From contig JADILM010000009.1 in the NCBI GenBank assembly GCA_016617785.1, forward strand, positions 1,054,001 through 1,118,000: 64,000 nucleotides of DNA. The letters run 5' to 3'. This stretch comes from Sporobolomyces roseus (lineage: Eukaryota > Basidiomycota > Microbotryomycetes > Sporidiobolales > Sporidiobolaceae). Below, one piece after another: positions 1 to 12,067 of this stretch. Below the pieces are notes generated by a model, which saw nothing but the letters and a program-made list of their open reading frames with translations, was not told the origin of the DNA and ran no database searches. The first letter of the stretch is position 1. Each line of letters opens with the position of its first letter. Made by a program: the position numbers and the translations under genes.

Positions 1-909
1 AAGGAGATGACAGATCACAAGAAATTATTGGATCGTTGGAATGTTGGAAAACGAGTTGGATGACTAGAGCAGAGAGAATGATGTTGAAAGTGTTGGAGGG
101 TGGATGTTCAGTTCCTGTTGGATGCGAGACTCGGTTGACTCAAGTTTGGGTCAAAGGTGGTGAAGGGGACAAAGAGAATCGAGTGAATGGAACTGTTACT
201 CCTCAAGTACATCAAAGAGTACCGAAATCGACTACGAATGGAGGAGGAGGTTACTTTTCAATTCCGAATATTAATGGGATCACGAAAGAAGATAATCGTT
301 TGATCATTCCTAGTCCTCATTTATGCCCTCATCACGATACTCAAGGATCTTTACATCATGCGACGTTGCATTTGACGGGAACGATTACGAGTTTGAGTGG
401 AACTTCGGCGGTGATTTCGACGATTTCGAGAAAAGTTCATTCGGTGGAAGATTGTGAGGCTTTGGGAAGGGACGTTGCGTTGGAATTGATCGAAGGTGGA
501 GGGAAGGAGATCTTGACTGAATTAGGGAGACACGTCAAGGGTAAGCTTGCACTTTGTTTCTCTCTTCGTCTTTTCGTTTCTTGACTGACTCAATTATTCT
601 TGTCGAGTGCTTGTAGAAGTGGGAGGTGACGAGTTAGACGGACGACCTATTCCCACTTCAGTTCCGAACCCTACATCACCCATTTCGATTCCAGTACATC
701 CAGCAGATCACATGATGGCGACCGACAAAGTCATCGAAGAGCTACATCTCGAACCCTCAAACGGTGGTCTCTCCCCTCCTGCTTCAAACGGTATCAACGG
801 TCACTCTCATTCGAATGGGAGTTTGTCAAAGAGTCCAAAGAGTCCGAGGAGTGGAACCAAGGTGTTTAGGGCGGGAGGAGAGAAATGCTTGAGACCTGAG
901 GGATGGTAG
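1..909 (+). CDS. HEM3: Porphobilinogen deaminase (hydroxymethylbilane synthase), C-terminal part
   Basis: This is the 3' part of the heme-pathway enzyme that condenses four porphobilinogen molecules into hydroxymethylbilane; the start lies left of the window. Frame 3 is open from base 3. The motif LEGGCSVPVG contains the Cys (codon 105-107) that would carry the dipyrromethane cofactor, and it is followed by the domain-3 strand pattern and an ELIEGGGKEIL helix. One intron, 541-616 (GTAAGC donor, TAG acceptor, phase 1), joins the exons; the second exon ends at TAG 907-909. The last roughly 90 residues are Pro/Ser/Asn-rich and extend past the usual end of the domain. The identification is secure. 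The function of the tail is unknown. Confidence 0.9.
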
Positions 910-1298
910 GAGCTTAGCAGTTGTAGAGGAGAAGGGGAGATGTAGAGATGTAGTCTTGAGATATATTGTATGAGATTGATTTGACTGGAAGATACAGATT
1001 CAACTAAAATTGTTTTCATAGCACGATCATGTTCTAGCAACGAAGCACACCTTTCTCATAGCGAGCGTTTCTTCGAGTTGGGTACTCGCGAGGAGACGTC
1101 GACTTGCGAGGGAGAGAGCGATACGAGCGAAATGGAACGAATTTGAAGTTGCGAAAAGGAAGATGCAAGTTGCGAAGAACGACAAGGCAATACAAGAGAT
1201 CTACAACAAGCTCTTCAATGTCTATCCATCTACTTCCCCCCTGAAGCACACTACCACTCCTGACTCTCCTCCCCTCCCTCAGCCTACGATACCCAGAT
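910..1298. other. Intergenic, convergent 3' ends
   Basis: This stretch lies between two convergent genes. Short reading frames exist on both strands, but none has a family match, a plausible splice partner or a good composition. I see only UTR-like sequence. Confidence 0.6.
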
Positions 1299-3037
1299 CT
1301 ATTGTTTCCAAAACAACAAAGGATGTTTCTGATCCCTACTCGACTTTTCCTCCTTGGTCAAACTCTGTCTCCTAATCTTGTAGACGTTCGCGAAACTAGG
1401 TCGTTTCGGTAAACCCCTCAACGCATCTCTCTGCTTGAAACTCAACCTCCTTCCTTCTTCTCGTTCTTCGAGGTCGACATCGAGATCTTCAGAGGGATGA
1501 GACGAAAGTTGAGAACGAGATGGGAAAGGATTGTTCTCGAGTGGTGAGAGACGGGAAGGACGAGGGGTGTGAATGTTGGTCGAAGGTGAGTGAGAAGGAG
1601 AAGTCGGTGCGGGTCGATGAGAGTACAAATCGGGTTTCCCTCCAAACACTTCATCCGATCTCTCATACTCCCTTTCTCCCTCCTGCGCCTCGTCGTATCC
1701 AAGTTCCCTCTCTCTAGCTTTCCAATTCTCTTCTTTCCTTCTCCTCCTCTCTTCTTCTGCCTCATCCAACTCTCCTTCCAACAACCATTCCATCCTAGTC
1801 CAACCCCTAACCTCTTTCCCACCATACCATCTCCTTTTCCCTACCTCTTTCTCCCTCTCGCCCTCATCCAATGCCCCTCCGAACACTCCCCTCTCCTCCA
1901 ACAACCTCACATTCCCTTCTGCTCGTTCCCTATCAATTCTAATACTCTCCCCAATAGCCCTCACTAATTCTTTAATCTTTTCCCCTGCTCCTCCTCCAAC
2001 ACCTCCACTAGTAGAAGGGGATTCCAATTTAACTCCACCGCTCAACATTTCTTCCAAACCTTCCAAAACTCCCTCTACATCTCCTTCCCCGACTTGCCAC
2101 CGAGTTTTGAGTACCTCGTAATACAACGTGGAGGTACATCCAGAGATATAGGAATAAGGGTTCGAGGAAGCGAGTTTAAACATTGATAATGCTGAATGAG
2201 GTGATCCATAAGTGTCTCGAAGGGTGAGGAAGAGGTGTAGTAACAGTTCAGGATACAATCTTGATGCAATCCCGCGTTTCCCCTGTCCCGATTGTCCCAA
2301 CAAACCCGAATCCACTACTACTCCCTTCGATTGTTCTCGTGAATATCCGAAAACTTTTTCAAAACCCCACCTCAAAACTTCTTGTTCGTCCCTCAAACCC
2401 CCTAATTCTTCCCTCATTCGATCCAACTCTAGTTCTTCTTCCTGACTCAATTCACCCCTTGTAATAACCGATCGATCCAATTCCTTTTTTGAACGGGAAT
2501 TATAATTTTTTTGTTTCTTCAACGATCGACTCTCTAATGCTGCTTGTACTTTCCCAACTCCTCGCTCGATTCCCTCGTCTTGTGTTCCAAATAACTCAAA
2601 TACTCCTTTTGATCCCCCTTTTTTAGATTTAGAACTACTAGCTAAAGAATTTGGTAAGATTTGACCTAATAAATCTGCGAATGCTTGAGCTTCTGAATCA
2701 CTCAAGTATTGTTTTTGTCTTTGTTGATGTGCGCGAGGGATTAAGGAGGAGGGAGAGGAAGTGAAAGGGGATCTCGAAGAAGAAGAAGAAGAAGAAGATT
2801 GGGATTGGGATTGGGAGGAAGTGGAGGGGGAAGAAGAAGAGGTGTAGGCATCTTGAGGGAGTGAGTAAGGGGTGCTATAGAGTCATTAGAAGAGGTTAGT
2901 GAGGATTAAGGAAGGGAGAGGGAGAAGGGGACGTACGAGGTAGATGAAGAAGAAGATGAACTGGATTGACACCAACAAGATGAAGTATTGATTGACCTCC
3001 TACTAGAAGTTTGAAGTGCTCTTAAGGATCTCTGCAT
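1299..3037 (-). CDS. Mtf2/Nam1-like mitochondrial protein
   Basis: Two exons (3037-2937 and 2874-1299, 62-nt intron) encode 558 residues. The start begins MQRSLRALQTSSRRS, an Arg/Ser-rich amphipathic stretch typical of a mitochondrial presequence, followed by a poly-Ser linker. Around residues 220-290 is a block containing LYPELLLHLFLTLRDTYGSP and, further on, SGCTSTLYYEVLKTRW. I recognise this as the C-terminal domain of fungal Mtf2/Nam1-type proteins, which act in mitochondrial RNA processing and translation. The rest is charged, low-complexity sequence. The first exon is needed for the targeting signal. It could also be another mitochondrial RNA-handling protein with the same domain. The 3' end was taken as the first stop in the long frame. 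Confidence 0.68.
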
Positions 3038-3135
3038 CTCCTCCCTTTATTCTCTAGCTCGTTGTAGTATGGTTGGAAAGTGAACAATTCTGTTTCAACC
3101 TTTTCTTTCTCTCTTCGCCTCTCCTCAACTTCCCA

Positions 3136-4387
3136 ATGCCCTCGACTAATCCACCACCCTCTAAACTCCTTCACACACTCCCCCAAAAAGGTCCCGTCCA
3201 TATCACAACCTTCAATTCAACTCAAACTTATCTCTTATCCTCCGGTTCATCCCGTTCAATCTCACTTCACAACCCAACAACCGGATCCCTAATCAAACAA
3301 TACACTGGTGCACACGCCTACGAGGTATTGAGCATAAATTGTACAAAAGATAATGCGAGGTTTGCGAGTAGTGGTGGGGATAGGAATTGTTTCATTTGGG
3401 ATGTTGGATCTGGAGAAGTACTGAGGAGGTTAGGGGGTCATACGGGTAAAGTTAATGTAGTTGAATGGGGTGCGAATGATTCAGTATTAGCTTCAGGTGA
3501 GCGGAGAAAACACAAAATTGCTTTCATTTTCTTTTCGCAAAAAGGCTGATTCTTGAAAGTGGTGAGGGTTTAGGTTCATTCGATACGACTGTGAGAATAT
3601 GGGATACAAAGTTAGCTTTCTCTCTCTCTCTCTCCTTCTCCTTCTTGACTAACCCCCCCTTCACAACCGAGTTAGATCGAATAATAAACTCCCCATTCAA
3701 ATCCTCGACGACGCAAGGGATTCAATAACTTCCCTCCTAATTCGCGATTCAACCATCACGACAGGTTGCGTAGATGGTTATTTACGTACTTACGACCTTC
3801 GAATGGGAATGATCACAAAAGATTTCTTCGATCGTTCCGTTTTCTTTCCTCTCCTCCTCTTCCCTCTTCTCCCCCACTAACTCCCTTCGAATCGGATTAG
3901 AACCGATCACTTCATTAAGCGCATCCAAGAATACACCATCCTTAATCCTTCTCTCAGTCCTCTCGGTTCCCTCTTCGCACCCATCCCAACCCGCTCAGAA
4001 AGCAGCTCATCATCTCCTTGATACTTCAAATGGAACCGTACTTCAATCGTACACTGGACATTTGAATGAGAATTATCGAATCAAGAGTTGTTTCGCGGGT
4101 GGGAACGAAGAGTTCGTGTTGGGAGGAGATGAGGATGGAGTGATTAGATATTGGGATACTGAATCCGTATGTTTCCTCTCTTTCTCCTCTTCCTCTCTGA
4201 GTGAGTGAGGGACGTAAGCTGATTGGGGAATGAGGTGAGGGGTTTTTTTGTACAGGGGGAAGTAGTGAAGAAGGTGAGGGTTGGAGAGAGGAGTGTTTTG
4301 TGGGTTGAGAATAGTGGGAAGAAGGGAATGACGGTTTGTGGAACTAGGGATGGGGAGGTCAGGATTTATACAGAGGAGGAGAAGTAG
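3136..4387 (+). CDS. WDR83: WD40 scaffold protein, WDR83/MORG1 family
   Basis: Five exons (3136-3496, 3574-3610, 3676-3833, 3901-4166, 4256-4387) give a 317-residue WD40 propeller of the usual length for WDR83/MORG1, a scaffold linked to MAPK signalling and spliceosome complexes. Family-typical stretches include AHAYEVLSINCTKDNARFAS, SSGGDRNCFIWDVGSGEV, LGGHTGKVN and CVDGYLRTYDLRMG, in the same order as in animal WDR83. An upstream in-frame TTG exists, but ATG 3136 is the first Met and starts just before the first blade. All exon joins keep frame. A Ser/Pro-rich insertion between blades 5 and 6 is less conserved. Confidence 0.87.
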
Positions 4388-4652
4388 GAGAGGGAGGGAT
4401 GAAAACGGGAGGAAGAGGAAAGCGGGAATGTGAGAGAAGCGGAACGAGGCAGCAAAGGAGGATAAAAGGTTTAGTCGAGGGAGTTTTGTGGAAAGGAAAC
4501 TATAATATTGTTGTTGTAACTACCATCACCATCTGATCGTCGACGTATCGAATGGAGTGTTTTGAGCTCGTTGCGAAGGATGTCTAAGTTGCGAAAGAGG
4601 ATTCTGTTTCCGACCGAAAGAGAGAGACTTCTCTTTCGATCCCAAGAAGCTG

Positions 4653-4680
<28 letters not shown>
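4653..4680. repeat. (CT)14 microsatellite
   Basis: There are 28 nt of uninterrupted CT dinucleotides, about 200 bp upstream of the ADAM protease start at 4885, within a CT-rich leader. Such pyrimidine tracts are common in fungal promoters and 5' UTRs. The apparent Arg-Glu and Leu-Ser reading frames across it are by-products of the repeat. Confidence 0.9.
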
Positions 4681-4684
<4 letters not shown>

Positions 4685-4884
4685 ATCCACAAGCACAGCC
4701 TCTATTGTGCCGGGACCGATCTTACGAGTTTTTTGATTGCGAAAATCGAATATAATCAGCGCCAAGTCCAAGATTCGAAAGCCGAAGCAGAGTCTCTTCC
4801 CTTCTCTCCCTCCCTCTCTCTTCTCTCTTTCCTTCCGCCACTTTCGACTGTATCAACAAGTCACAGCGAGGCTAAATAGGAGGA

Positions 4885-7800
4885 ATGTTATTACCCTCGA
4901 AAACAAGTCTAACGTTACTCCTCGCCTCGTTAATTCAACTCGCTCAATCCCATTCGATTCAACCTCCACCCCTCCACCCAAGAGCACTCTCCCATCCTTC
5001 TCACGTATCCCATACTCTAATCTCTCGCTCTTCACCCTCCCACCCCCAATCCAATAAGAAGAATAAAAGACGGAGTTCAATCAAGGAGGAGGAGGGGCTT
5101 GGACGATCTCTTCTTACTGCGCAACACGACTCTCAAGAACCTTCATGGAATGATCGATTCTTATTAACCTTTAGGGGACATGATGATGAGGAAGTTAGGA
5201 TGAGTTTGAAACCTAGTGAATCATTGGTACATCCAAAAGGAATTCGATCGAGGGAGAGACATTTCAATCAACTTTTGGGAGAGTGGGAGACGAAAGAAGA
5301 CGTGATTACTAGAGATAAAGTTAGGGTTTATGAAGGGTGGGTTATGAGGGATGGGGAGGATTTGGAGAGGTGGATTCAAGAGGAAAAAGTTGGGATCGTT
5401 AGGCAAGGAGATAGGTGGAGGGAGTTTGCGAAGGGTTGGGCGAGGATTACTTTGACGGAAGACAAGGAGAATGAGACTGAGAGGGAAGAGGGATTGAGGT
5501 TTCAAGGTGCTTATATGATGGATGGAGAAACGTTCACTATTCATCCAACTACGAGATATCTCAAGACTAAACATGAATTGGATCCTGAACTTCACTCGCT
5601 ACAGAAGAGGGATCAAAAGGTCGATAGGAGAATGGTGATTGTAAGGGAGAGGGATATTTTGACAGATGTTCAAAAGATCGAGGTGATCAGAAAGAGAGGG
5701 TTGGGTCAATTACCGGATCCTTACGAACTCCTCAACTCTTCCTCCTCCTGCTCTCATGACTCGTTATCTTTCAACACGGATCCTCACAACCCGGTACTCC
5801 AAACCGCTCTCGATCAATCCATCTTCTCTTCGTTCCATTCCCCTTGGGTCCCATTCCTTGGACTCCCTTCTCCTTCCTCTCCCTTCACTTCAACCGATCA
5901 CTCCTCCTCCTCTTCCCCCTCTACTCACTCCCGATTCCGCCGTCAATCGTCCGACGACATTCCAGGAGGATCAGGAACTTCCTCCAATTTCATCAATTCG
6001 ATCGGTTCGACTCAAGGTTGCCCAAAATCCGCCATGGTAGTCTTCATTGGAGTAGCCGCCGATTGCACCTACACTGAATCCTACTCTGGATCAACCGACA
6101 CTGCCCGCCTTCAAATCCTCGACGATATCAATCGAGTCTCTGCCCTCTATTTACAATCGTTCAATATTTCAATCGGAATCGTCGAACTCGCAGTCATGGA
6201 TGCTACATGTCCTTCCTCATCGGCGAACATCGATCAACAGAACCCTTGGAATTTACCTTGTCCGAGTGATGCACCTGTCGGAGGAAGCGTTAGTACGGCA
6301 AGTTTCGGAATCGATTTGAATTCGAGATTGAGCGTGTTCAGTCAGTGGAGAGGTGATAAAGGTGGAGGAGATTCTGCTGGATTGTGGCATCTCATGACTG
6401 CTTGTCAATCCGGTTCAGAAGGTAAGAAAAGCTCTCTCTCAACTTTCCTCTTCTTCTTCTCCGAGAGACTCTCGCTGATCATCAATTGTTGAGTGTCAAC
6501 AGTCGGTGTTGCTTGGTTGGGACAATTGTGTCGAGTTCAAGCGAGTAGTCAAGGAGGACAAACTACTTCTGGAACGGGAGTAACAGCGATTACTCGAAAT
6601 GAATGGCAAGTAGTAGCTCACGAAATCGGTAGGCTTTCTCTCTCCTCTCTATCCTTTCGCTCTCACGCGGCTGATTGGAGAAACGAAACTCTACAGGTCA
6701 CAATTTCGGAGCGATTCATGATTGTCGAGAAGGGTGTTCATTGAGCGGTTCTTGCTGTCCTCTTTCGACCTCTACTTGCGATGCAGGAGCAAATTATATC
6801 ATGTACGCCTCCTCTCCTCTCCGTAGCGAACGATGAACAAGCTGCTGAATGAGAGAGTTGATTTGCAGGTCTCCCGTTTCTCAACAAGAAGTTTCACAAT
6901 TCTCGCCTTGTTCAATCGGTAACATTTGTTCAGCGATCGGATCGAGTCTCAACACGACCTGTATCGTCGATCAAGGAGCTTCTGGAAACCCCGCCATCAT
7001 CTCGTGCGCTCCTTCTCTCTCTCTTGGTCTTCCTTCTCACTCGCTAACCTTGATCCTTGATGTAAAACAGTGAGCGATCCTGCGGAAACGGTATCGTTGA
7101 AGAAGGAGAAGAGTGTGATCCCGGATCCGCCTCTTCCTCCTGCTGCGACGCATCAACTTGTCGATTCGTTTCCGGAGCAGTCTGTGATCCTCTCAACTCG
7201 TTGTGCTGTACTACCCAATGTCAAGTTGCGGGAAGTGGGACGGTTTGCAGGGCTAGTATCGATCAGAGATGTGATAAAGAAGAGGTTTGCGATGGATCGA
7301 GTTCGAGTTGTCCGGATGATTCCTATGAATCAAATGGTACGTCTTCCTCTCCCCGTATCTTCTGAGCCTCGAATATAGCTGACTCCGATTGAGTGAGCAG
7401 GTACTGGATGTGGAGATGGTTTGACTTGCGCTAGTGGAGTTTGCACTTCGAGGGATTTACAATGTCGAAATGCTGGGGCTTCAATCGGAATCACTGGAGC
7501 TTGTCCAACATCGACCGTACGTTCTTTTTCGCTCTCGTCCTCTACCAGAAGCTGACGAGATCTCCGATAAACAGAACACGGGTTGCTCAATCACTTGCGA
7601 CGATCCTACTCGTTCCTCCGGATGTGTCATTCTCGATCAATCTTTCCGAGATGGTACAAGCTGTGGATTCGGTGGAAGATGCGAGAATGGAGAGTGTGCG
7701 AGTGGTAACGCTCTCGATACCGCTAAGAGTTGGTATACTCAGAACCTTCGAAGTGAGTTCTCCTTTCTGCCTTTCTCCTCATCGATCTTTCGCTGATGTC

Positions 7801-8088
7801 TTTCTCGCTTCCTCAGTCTCGATTCCCGTCACGATCGTTGTCGGTATCATCGTACTCTTGATCCTTTACGGTATCATCCGATGTTGTTGTTGCGGAGGAA
7901 GAAGAACTCGTGGATTCGCAGGACAAAGACCTGCGAAGAATCAAGCTTACTCTTCAAACTACGCCGCTCCTCCTCCACAAATGAACGGTTATGGAGGACC
8001 TCCTCCGATGAACATGAACAACAATGGTTACTACGCTCCTCCTCCAGGTGTACCTCCTCCAGTTCATCACAGTCGATTGAGAAGATAG
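4885..8088 (+). CDS. ADAM-type transmembrane zinc metalloprotease
   Basis: Eight exons (4885-6421, 6503-6628, 6697-6802, 6869-7003, 7071-7336, 7401-7516, 7575-7752, 7817-8088) encode 911 residues. The order is: a signal peptide with a Leu-rich core, a propeptide region, and a catalytic domain with [12 protein letters not shown] at about 552-563 (HExxHxxGxxHD, the adamalysin zinc site, split by the second intron). Then come a met-turn-like YIMSPV, a Cys-rich disintegrin domain ([15 protein letters not shown]), one membrane span at about 823-845, and a short tail with a Cys cluster and Pro/Tyr-rich repeats. This is the architecture of fungal ADAM proteases (ADM-A/B type), predicted at the cell surface or in the secretory pathway. 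It probably acts as a sheddase; the substrate is unknown. All eight exons join in frame. Confidence 0.9.
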
Positions 8089-8857
8089 ACAATGTGAGTT
8101 CTCTCTTATTTTTCCCTTACTGCAGTCGACGTCTGCTGACTCTTCTTCTTGCCCATAGCTTCCTCTTCCTCTTGTAGATTCTCGCCCCCCTCTCTCGCAT
8201 TCTATTCTATTTTCATCTCCCTTTCCAAAAAATCCCAATGGACTTTCTTTCTCACTTTCACCTCACTCGCTCCCAGTCACTCGTTATCGCCAATCACCTT
8301 TCAATGTATCCTTTTTCTCCTTCTCTGTTCGTTGTCGACAAGTTTTTCTACGCAAATTTTCGCAAACCCCCTCTCACTTTCCCTTTCTTTCTTCTCCTCG
8401 TCTCTTACCAGATACATCGTCGGATAGACATTTACCTCCTCCTCTCTCTTTCTCCCTCCTATACTTCTACCGCCTTGCATCTTGTTGTAACCACTTATCG
8501 AATCTTTGAATCGCAGTCGCCTAATCTCGAGTCTCTCCTCGTTTCTCTTGACTGCTCAAACTTCTTGTGACTCTAGATGATCAGGGTAATAGCTCTCCCT
8601 CTGATTCGAACTTGCCGTGCAGACTACTTCGTTTTTCTCCTCGACAGCTCAGCTTACCCACTTTCGCCTGCTCATCTCAACCACTTCGGCCGTTCGTGCA
8701 CCGCTTACACAGCAACACCGAAGCGTCGCTGAAGATCCGAAGTCCGAAAGCGAAAACCTCGCGGTTTACAGACTTCTCTAACCGAAGCTCCTATTTTGCG
8801 TCGGATGGGATCGCTCCTCTCGCTCTCTTCCTTCTTCAACTCGACGTGTCTTCTTGA
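8089..8857. other. CT-rich intergenic region
   Basis: This is the 3' flank of the ADAM gene and the upstream region of the next gene. It is strongly pyrimidine-rich on the top strand. Open frames here have a biased Ser/Leu/Phe composition and no recognisable domain. I see no gene. Confidence 0.6.
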
Positions 8858-10155
8858 ATGAACTATCAGCCGCAGCTTCACCGCCAATCCTCGCTCCTCA
8901 GTCTTGCGCCAGATGAAGCAGATGAAGTTCCCGGCTTCGAAGCACCGGGACTGAGACGAGATCGCACATGCACCAACATCGCCAGAGAGCAACGAGCCAC
9001 TGCCGACAGACACCTGACTCAGCTTAACACGATTTTCAGGACGATTCTGACCAACCGAGAAGATTTGTCGCGGGCAGCTCAAGACACTCTCGTCAGGTGG
9101 CGGGAAGAGACGCTCGAACGTTTGGAGGATATAGACCAAAGTCCCGGATTCAATCTCTACCACGAAGAGAATTGGAAGGTGATCAAGGCGTACTTTACGA
9201 ATCTGAGCCAGGCCAAAACGAAGAACGGAAAATGGGTGCGTTCCGTAAGTACAGCTTCATCCGTGGATACTGACTAGCCAGGATGAGTAGGAGAAGATTG
9301 TGCAGAAGGATCAGATGACGAAAGACTATGAAGTGTCTCGAATCATGAGAAAGCTCAAATTGAGAGTGAGTTTTTTCCTTTTTTCGCGTCGACAGTGTTG
9401 AGGGATGAAAGAGCTGATCCTTGAGTTTGCGGTGTTCTCAACAGACTCCATATGATGTGAGGAAGTCTGAATTTAGGAAGCTTACGGACAACATAGTCGG
9501 CTTAGTCGTTACAAGCCGAATGGACATGGAACGCTTGACAGTCTTTGGCCATGTCTGGCACGACCCGATCTTCAATGCAGTCAAGTCGGATCGTCGGAAT
9601 TTCGAAGACACTGATAGGTGGCTTCGAATTCAAGTTGTGTTGGAGTATATTCACGCGATCACCAAACACAAATTCGTGAGCTCAATTCTTTTAAGACCCT
9701 TCCGCAACGCAACAACCAATCGTCTTCGGCTGTTAGGATGCCGAGGAGGCAGAGAGTCCAATGCGCTCTATCCCGCGAGATCGACGTGAAAAGCGCCTTC
9801 GCGGACGCCAAGACCAGTTCCTTGAAGAGCACAAACCGGTCGATGTTCTCGCAATGATGGGAATAGAGGTGAGCAATTCTCCTTGCGCAATCCTTTCGAC
9901 TAGCTTATCTGTTACCGCCAGATCGTACACGCCGGTGAGGCCCTGCCTGCTTACCAGGCCGAGGAGACGGCTTCTTCTCGCCCGTCTGTTTTCCGTCGAC
10001 TTCTCCGTCGCACCCGAAACCCCGCCACTCCCGAGTCTCATGACAGCTCTTCTCAAGCGAGTCTCAATCACAGTCGCCGTCTCGGTCTCCGTCAGATCGA
10101 GATGAGAGGTCTCGTTCCGTTGGGAAAGGCAGAGGATGAAGGATACTATTTCTAG
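8858..10155 (+). CDS. Orphan family member 1 (function unknown)
   Basis: I do not recognise this protein. Five exons (8858-9235, 9291-9365, 9445-9675, 9737-9868, 9922-10155), all joined in phase 0, give about 349 residues, mostly charged and helix-prone. Intron 1 could instead start at the GTAAGT at 9245, adding three residues. Exon 1 is Ser/Arg-rich and then carries the family Trp at residue 81 (LVRWREETLERLE). Exon 3 ends in NFEDTDRWLRIQ, which aligns with the exon-3 ends of its paralogs at 14.6 kb and 46.4 kb. There is no signal peptide, membrane span or known domain. The tail is rich in Arg and Ser. Four relatives lie in this window and share the exon plan, so I trust the model more than the sequence alone would justify. 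Confidence 0.72.
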
Positions 10156-10257
10156 TTCACGTCGTTCTCAATCGGCTCGTTCTCAACCTACTTTGCCAGC
10201 TTCCATCCTTTCTCGTGCTCAATAGAAGACTCTTACTCTGTTTGCCGAGGGACAAGA

Positions 10258-10293
10258 GAAGAGGAGAGCGAAGAGGAGAGCGAAGAGGAGAGC
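10258..10293. repeat. 12-bp tandem repeat, three copies
   Basis: The unit GAAGAGGAGAGC occurs three times in a row, 100 bp past the stop of orphan 1. It is probably in the 3' UTR or intergenic; the Arg-Gly-Glu reading frame across it is not supported by anything else. Confidence 0.85.
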
Positions 10294-10533
10294 GAAAGAA
10301 TCAGGAAAAGACTCGGACCAAAGCTCGAATTGCTACAACAAGGTCTTCGCAGATAGGATTCTTCTCGTCACCACTGTCCAAGCAAGTCATATGTACACTT
10401 CAAGTACCGATATTGCAACAGATTGACTGCTCCAGAACCTGACTAACAAGGATTGAGTCTGTAAATCCTAGCTTTGCGAGAACTGAATCTTGAGATCTTC
10501 TGAAGCGAATGCGCTCGGAGTACTTGATTGTCT

Positions 10534-11572
10534 CTATTTGTGAACCAAACTGGAGGGCCGCGCTATGTCACAGAAGCGCATTTCAGCGAGATTCCACGCA
10601 AGGGAGCGAAAGAACCTTACAGTACTTTCGGGATTCATTCGCTCAGTGAGGTGGTGAAGCTCAAACAAAGGGGACACGACCCAGTCACGGAATAGCTGCA
10701 GTTTGCGTAGGAAGGTTTAAGTGTGAAGCACGAGCAACAAGGAGCGAATTGACAGCTCACCGACACCTTTTCGTCAACGAGAGCCTGCAACGCTTTGACT
10801 GTGAGTTCGATCCTCTGCCATTGCGCGAGAGCTCTTTCTACGGTCTCGCCGTATCTACGCCTGAGAAGATTGAGTCGCAAGTGGTGAAAGTAGACGTTTG
10901 CTGTTTCAGAATAATGCTCGAGTCTGATCGAGTCGTTCTGATAGTCCTCCTCGATCTGTTTCCAGATTCGCTTCTCCAGTGTATCGATTCGAAAGTCGAT
11001 GCAATGTGTCCAGATGTCTGAAGCAGTCTGCTCGCAAACCTTTAGGTCATCGTCGTCGCAATAGAGAGAAGCGAAAGATGAGTTACAGAACAATCGACTC
11101 CGTTGACTTTGATATGTGGCTTGAAGGATAGCTGTAGTCTTTTATTCCCTTTGAGCTGATCTCGTGGAGTCATCTGATTGTGATAGTATTCAGAGATGGG
11201 AAGAGAAGCGGAGGTGAAAGAGAAATGCGAGGAACGCACCCTTCGTCCCATTTTGACAGCTTCCGACATCTCCTCGAGACTATCCTCAAAGCGATCAAAG
11301 AGGTAGTCTGACCGTCCCGCTTCCCAGAACAGCTGCAAGAAGTTACTCGCCCAATCCTCCAAAACTTTCTCACTATCGCCGTTCTTGATTGCCCTCTTTG
11401 TAATCCTACGCATGAATGACTCGAGGCTTCTTGTTCTCACTTCGACACCGAGTTGATCATCGTAGAACTCCTCATTCGCTTTCTCGATTGCTGTCGTCAA
11501 TGTTTTGCGATCTTCAGCAGAAAGACGCTCAAGGGGTGTGTTCGTAGGTGATGAGCTGGAGCTAAGCGTCAT
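10534..11572 (-). CDS. Orphan family member 2 (function unknown)
   Basis: This is an unrecognised protein of about 284 residues in four phase-0 exons: 11572-11240, 11173-11087, 11039-10767, 10695-10534. The exon-3 donor could instead be the GTGAGC six bases further on, adding two residues. Intron 2 is only 47 nt. Exon lengths of 111, 29, 91 and 53 codons parallel those of the paralogs. Exon 1 has the family Trp at residue 74 (VLEDWASNFLQLFW). The protein is acidic and helical, without signal peptide or membrane span. It is convergent with orphan 1 and lies downstream of orphan 3 on the same strand. It is the most diverged of the five members, and the last exon rests on frame and splice consensus alone. 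Confidence 0.66.
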
Positions 11573-12067
11573 AGTGAGAGGCTCAGCTTCAAGCTAGTGA
11601 AGTGTAGATAGGAGGGAGTTGCGGAAAGAGACGGGCGTAGGAAAGCAAAAATAGGAGAAACTCGAAAGTCCGAAACATCCGAGGGATTGGTTCAACGGCC
11701 GACGAGTCGAGTCAGCGAGGTCTGGCGGGAGTAAGAGAAGACAAGCGTCGTCCAAAAGAAGCGAAGCGTATCGGCGAAAGTCCTCGTGAAACCTACATCG
11801 AGAAACTGAGAGAACTGATTGCACTGACTTGAAAGGATAAGTTCGGGAGTTATAGAAGCGATAGGGAAGGTTAGGAGGACAGAGTGCAGCCGTAGAAGCG
11901 TTCATGAATCCGCAGCGAGACAGCAATCTAGAAACGACTGATAACATCTTTCCTCCCAATCGGACGGAACTTGCGAAGAGAGTCTTGCTTGTGCTTGTGA
12001 ATTTGAGGGAGAACAAGGTGAGATGGAGGCTATCAGGGAAAGTCGACCCAATCAATCTTGTGCTGAG

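Noticed and set aside
4471..4879. Arg-Glu and Leu-Ser repeat frames around 4.65 kb
   Set aside because: Both are readings of the (CT)14 microsatellite in opposite strands.
8238..8857. Two overlapping top-strand open frames upstream of orphan 1
   Set aside because: The composition simply reflects CT-rich DNA. There is no domain and no conserved equivalent upstream of the paralogs.
11594..12055. Bottom-strand frame between orphans 3 and 2
   Set aside because: It lies directly in the upstream region of orphan 2. It begins just past the orphan 3 stop and has no recognisable protein features.
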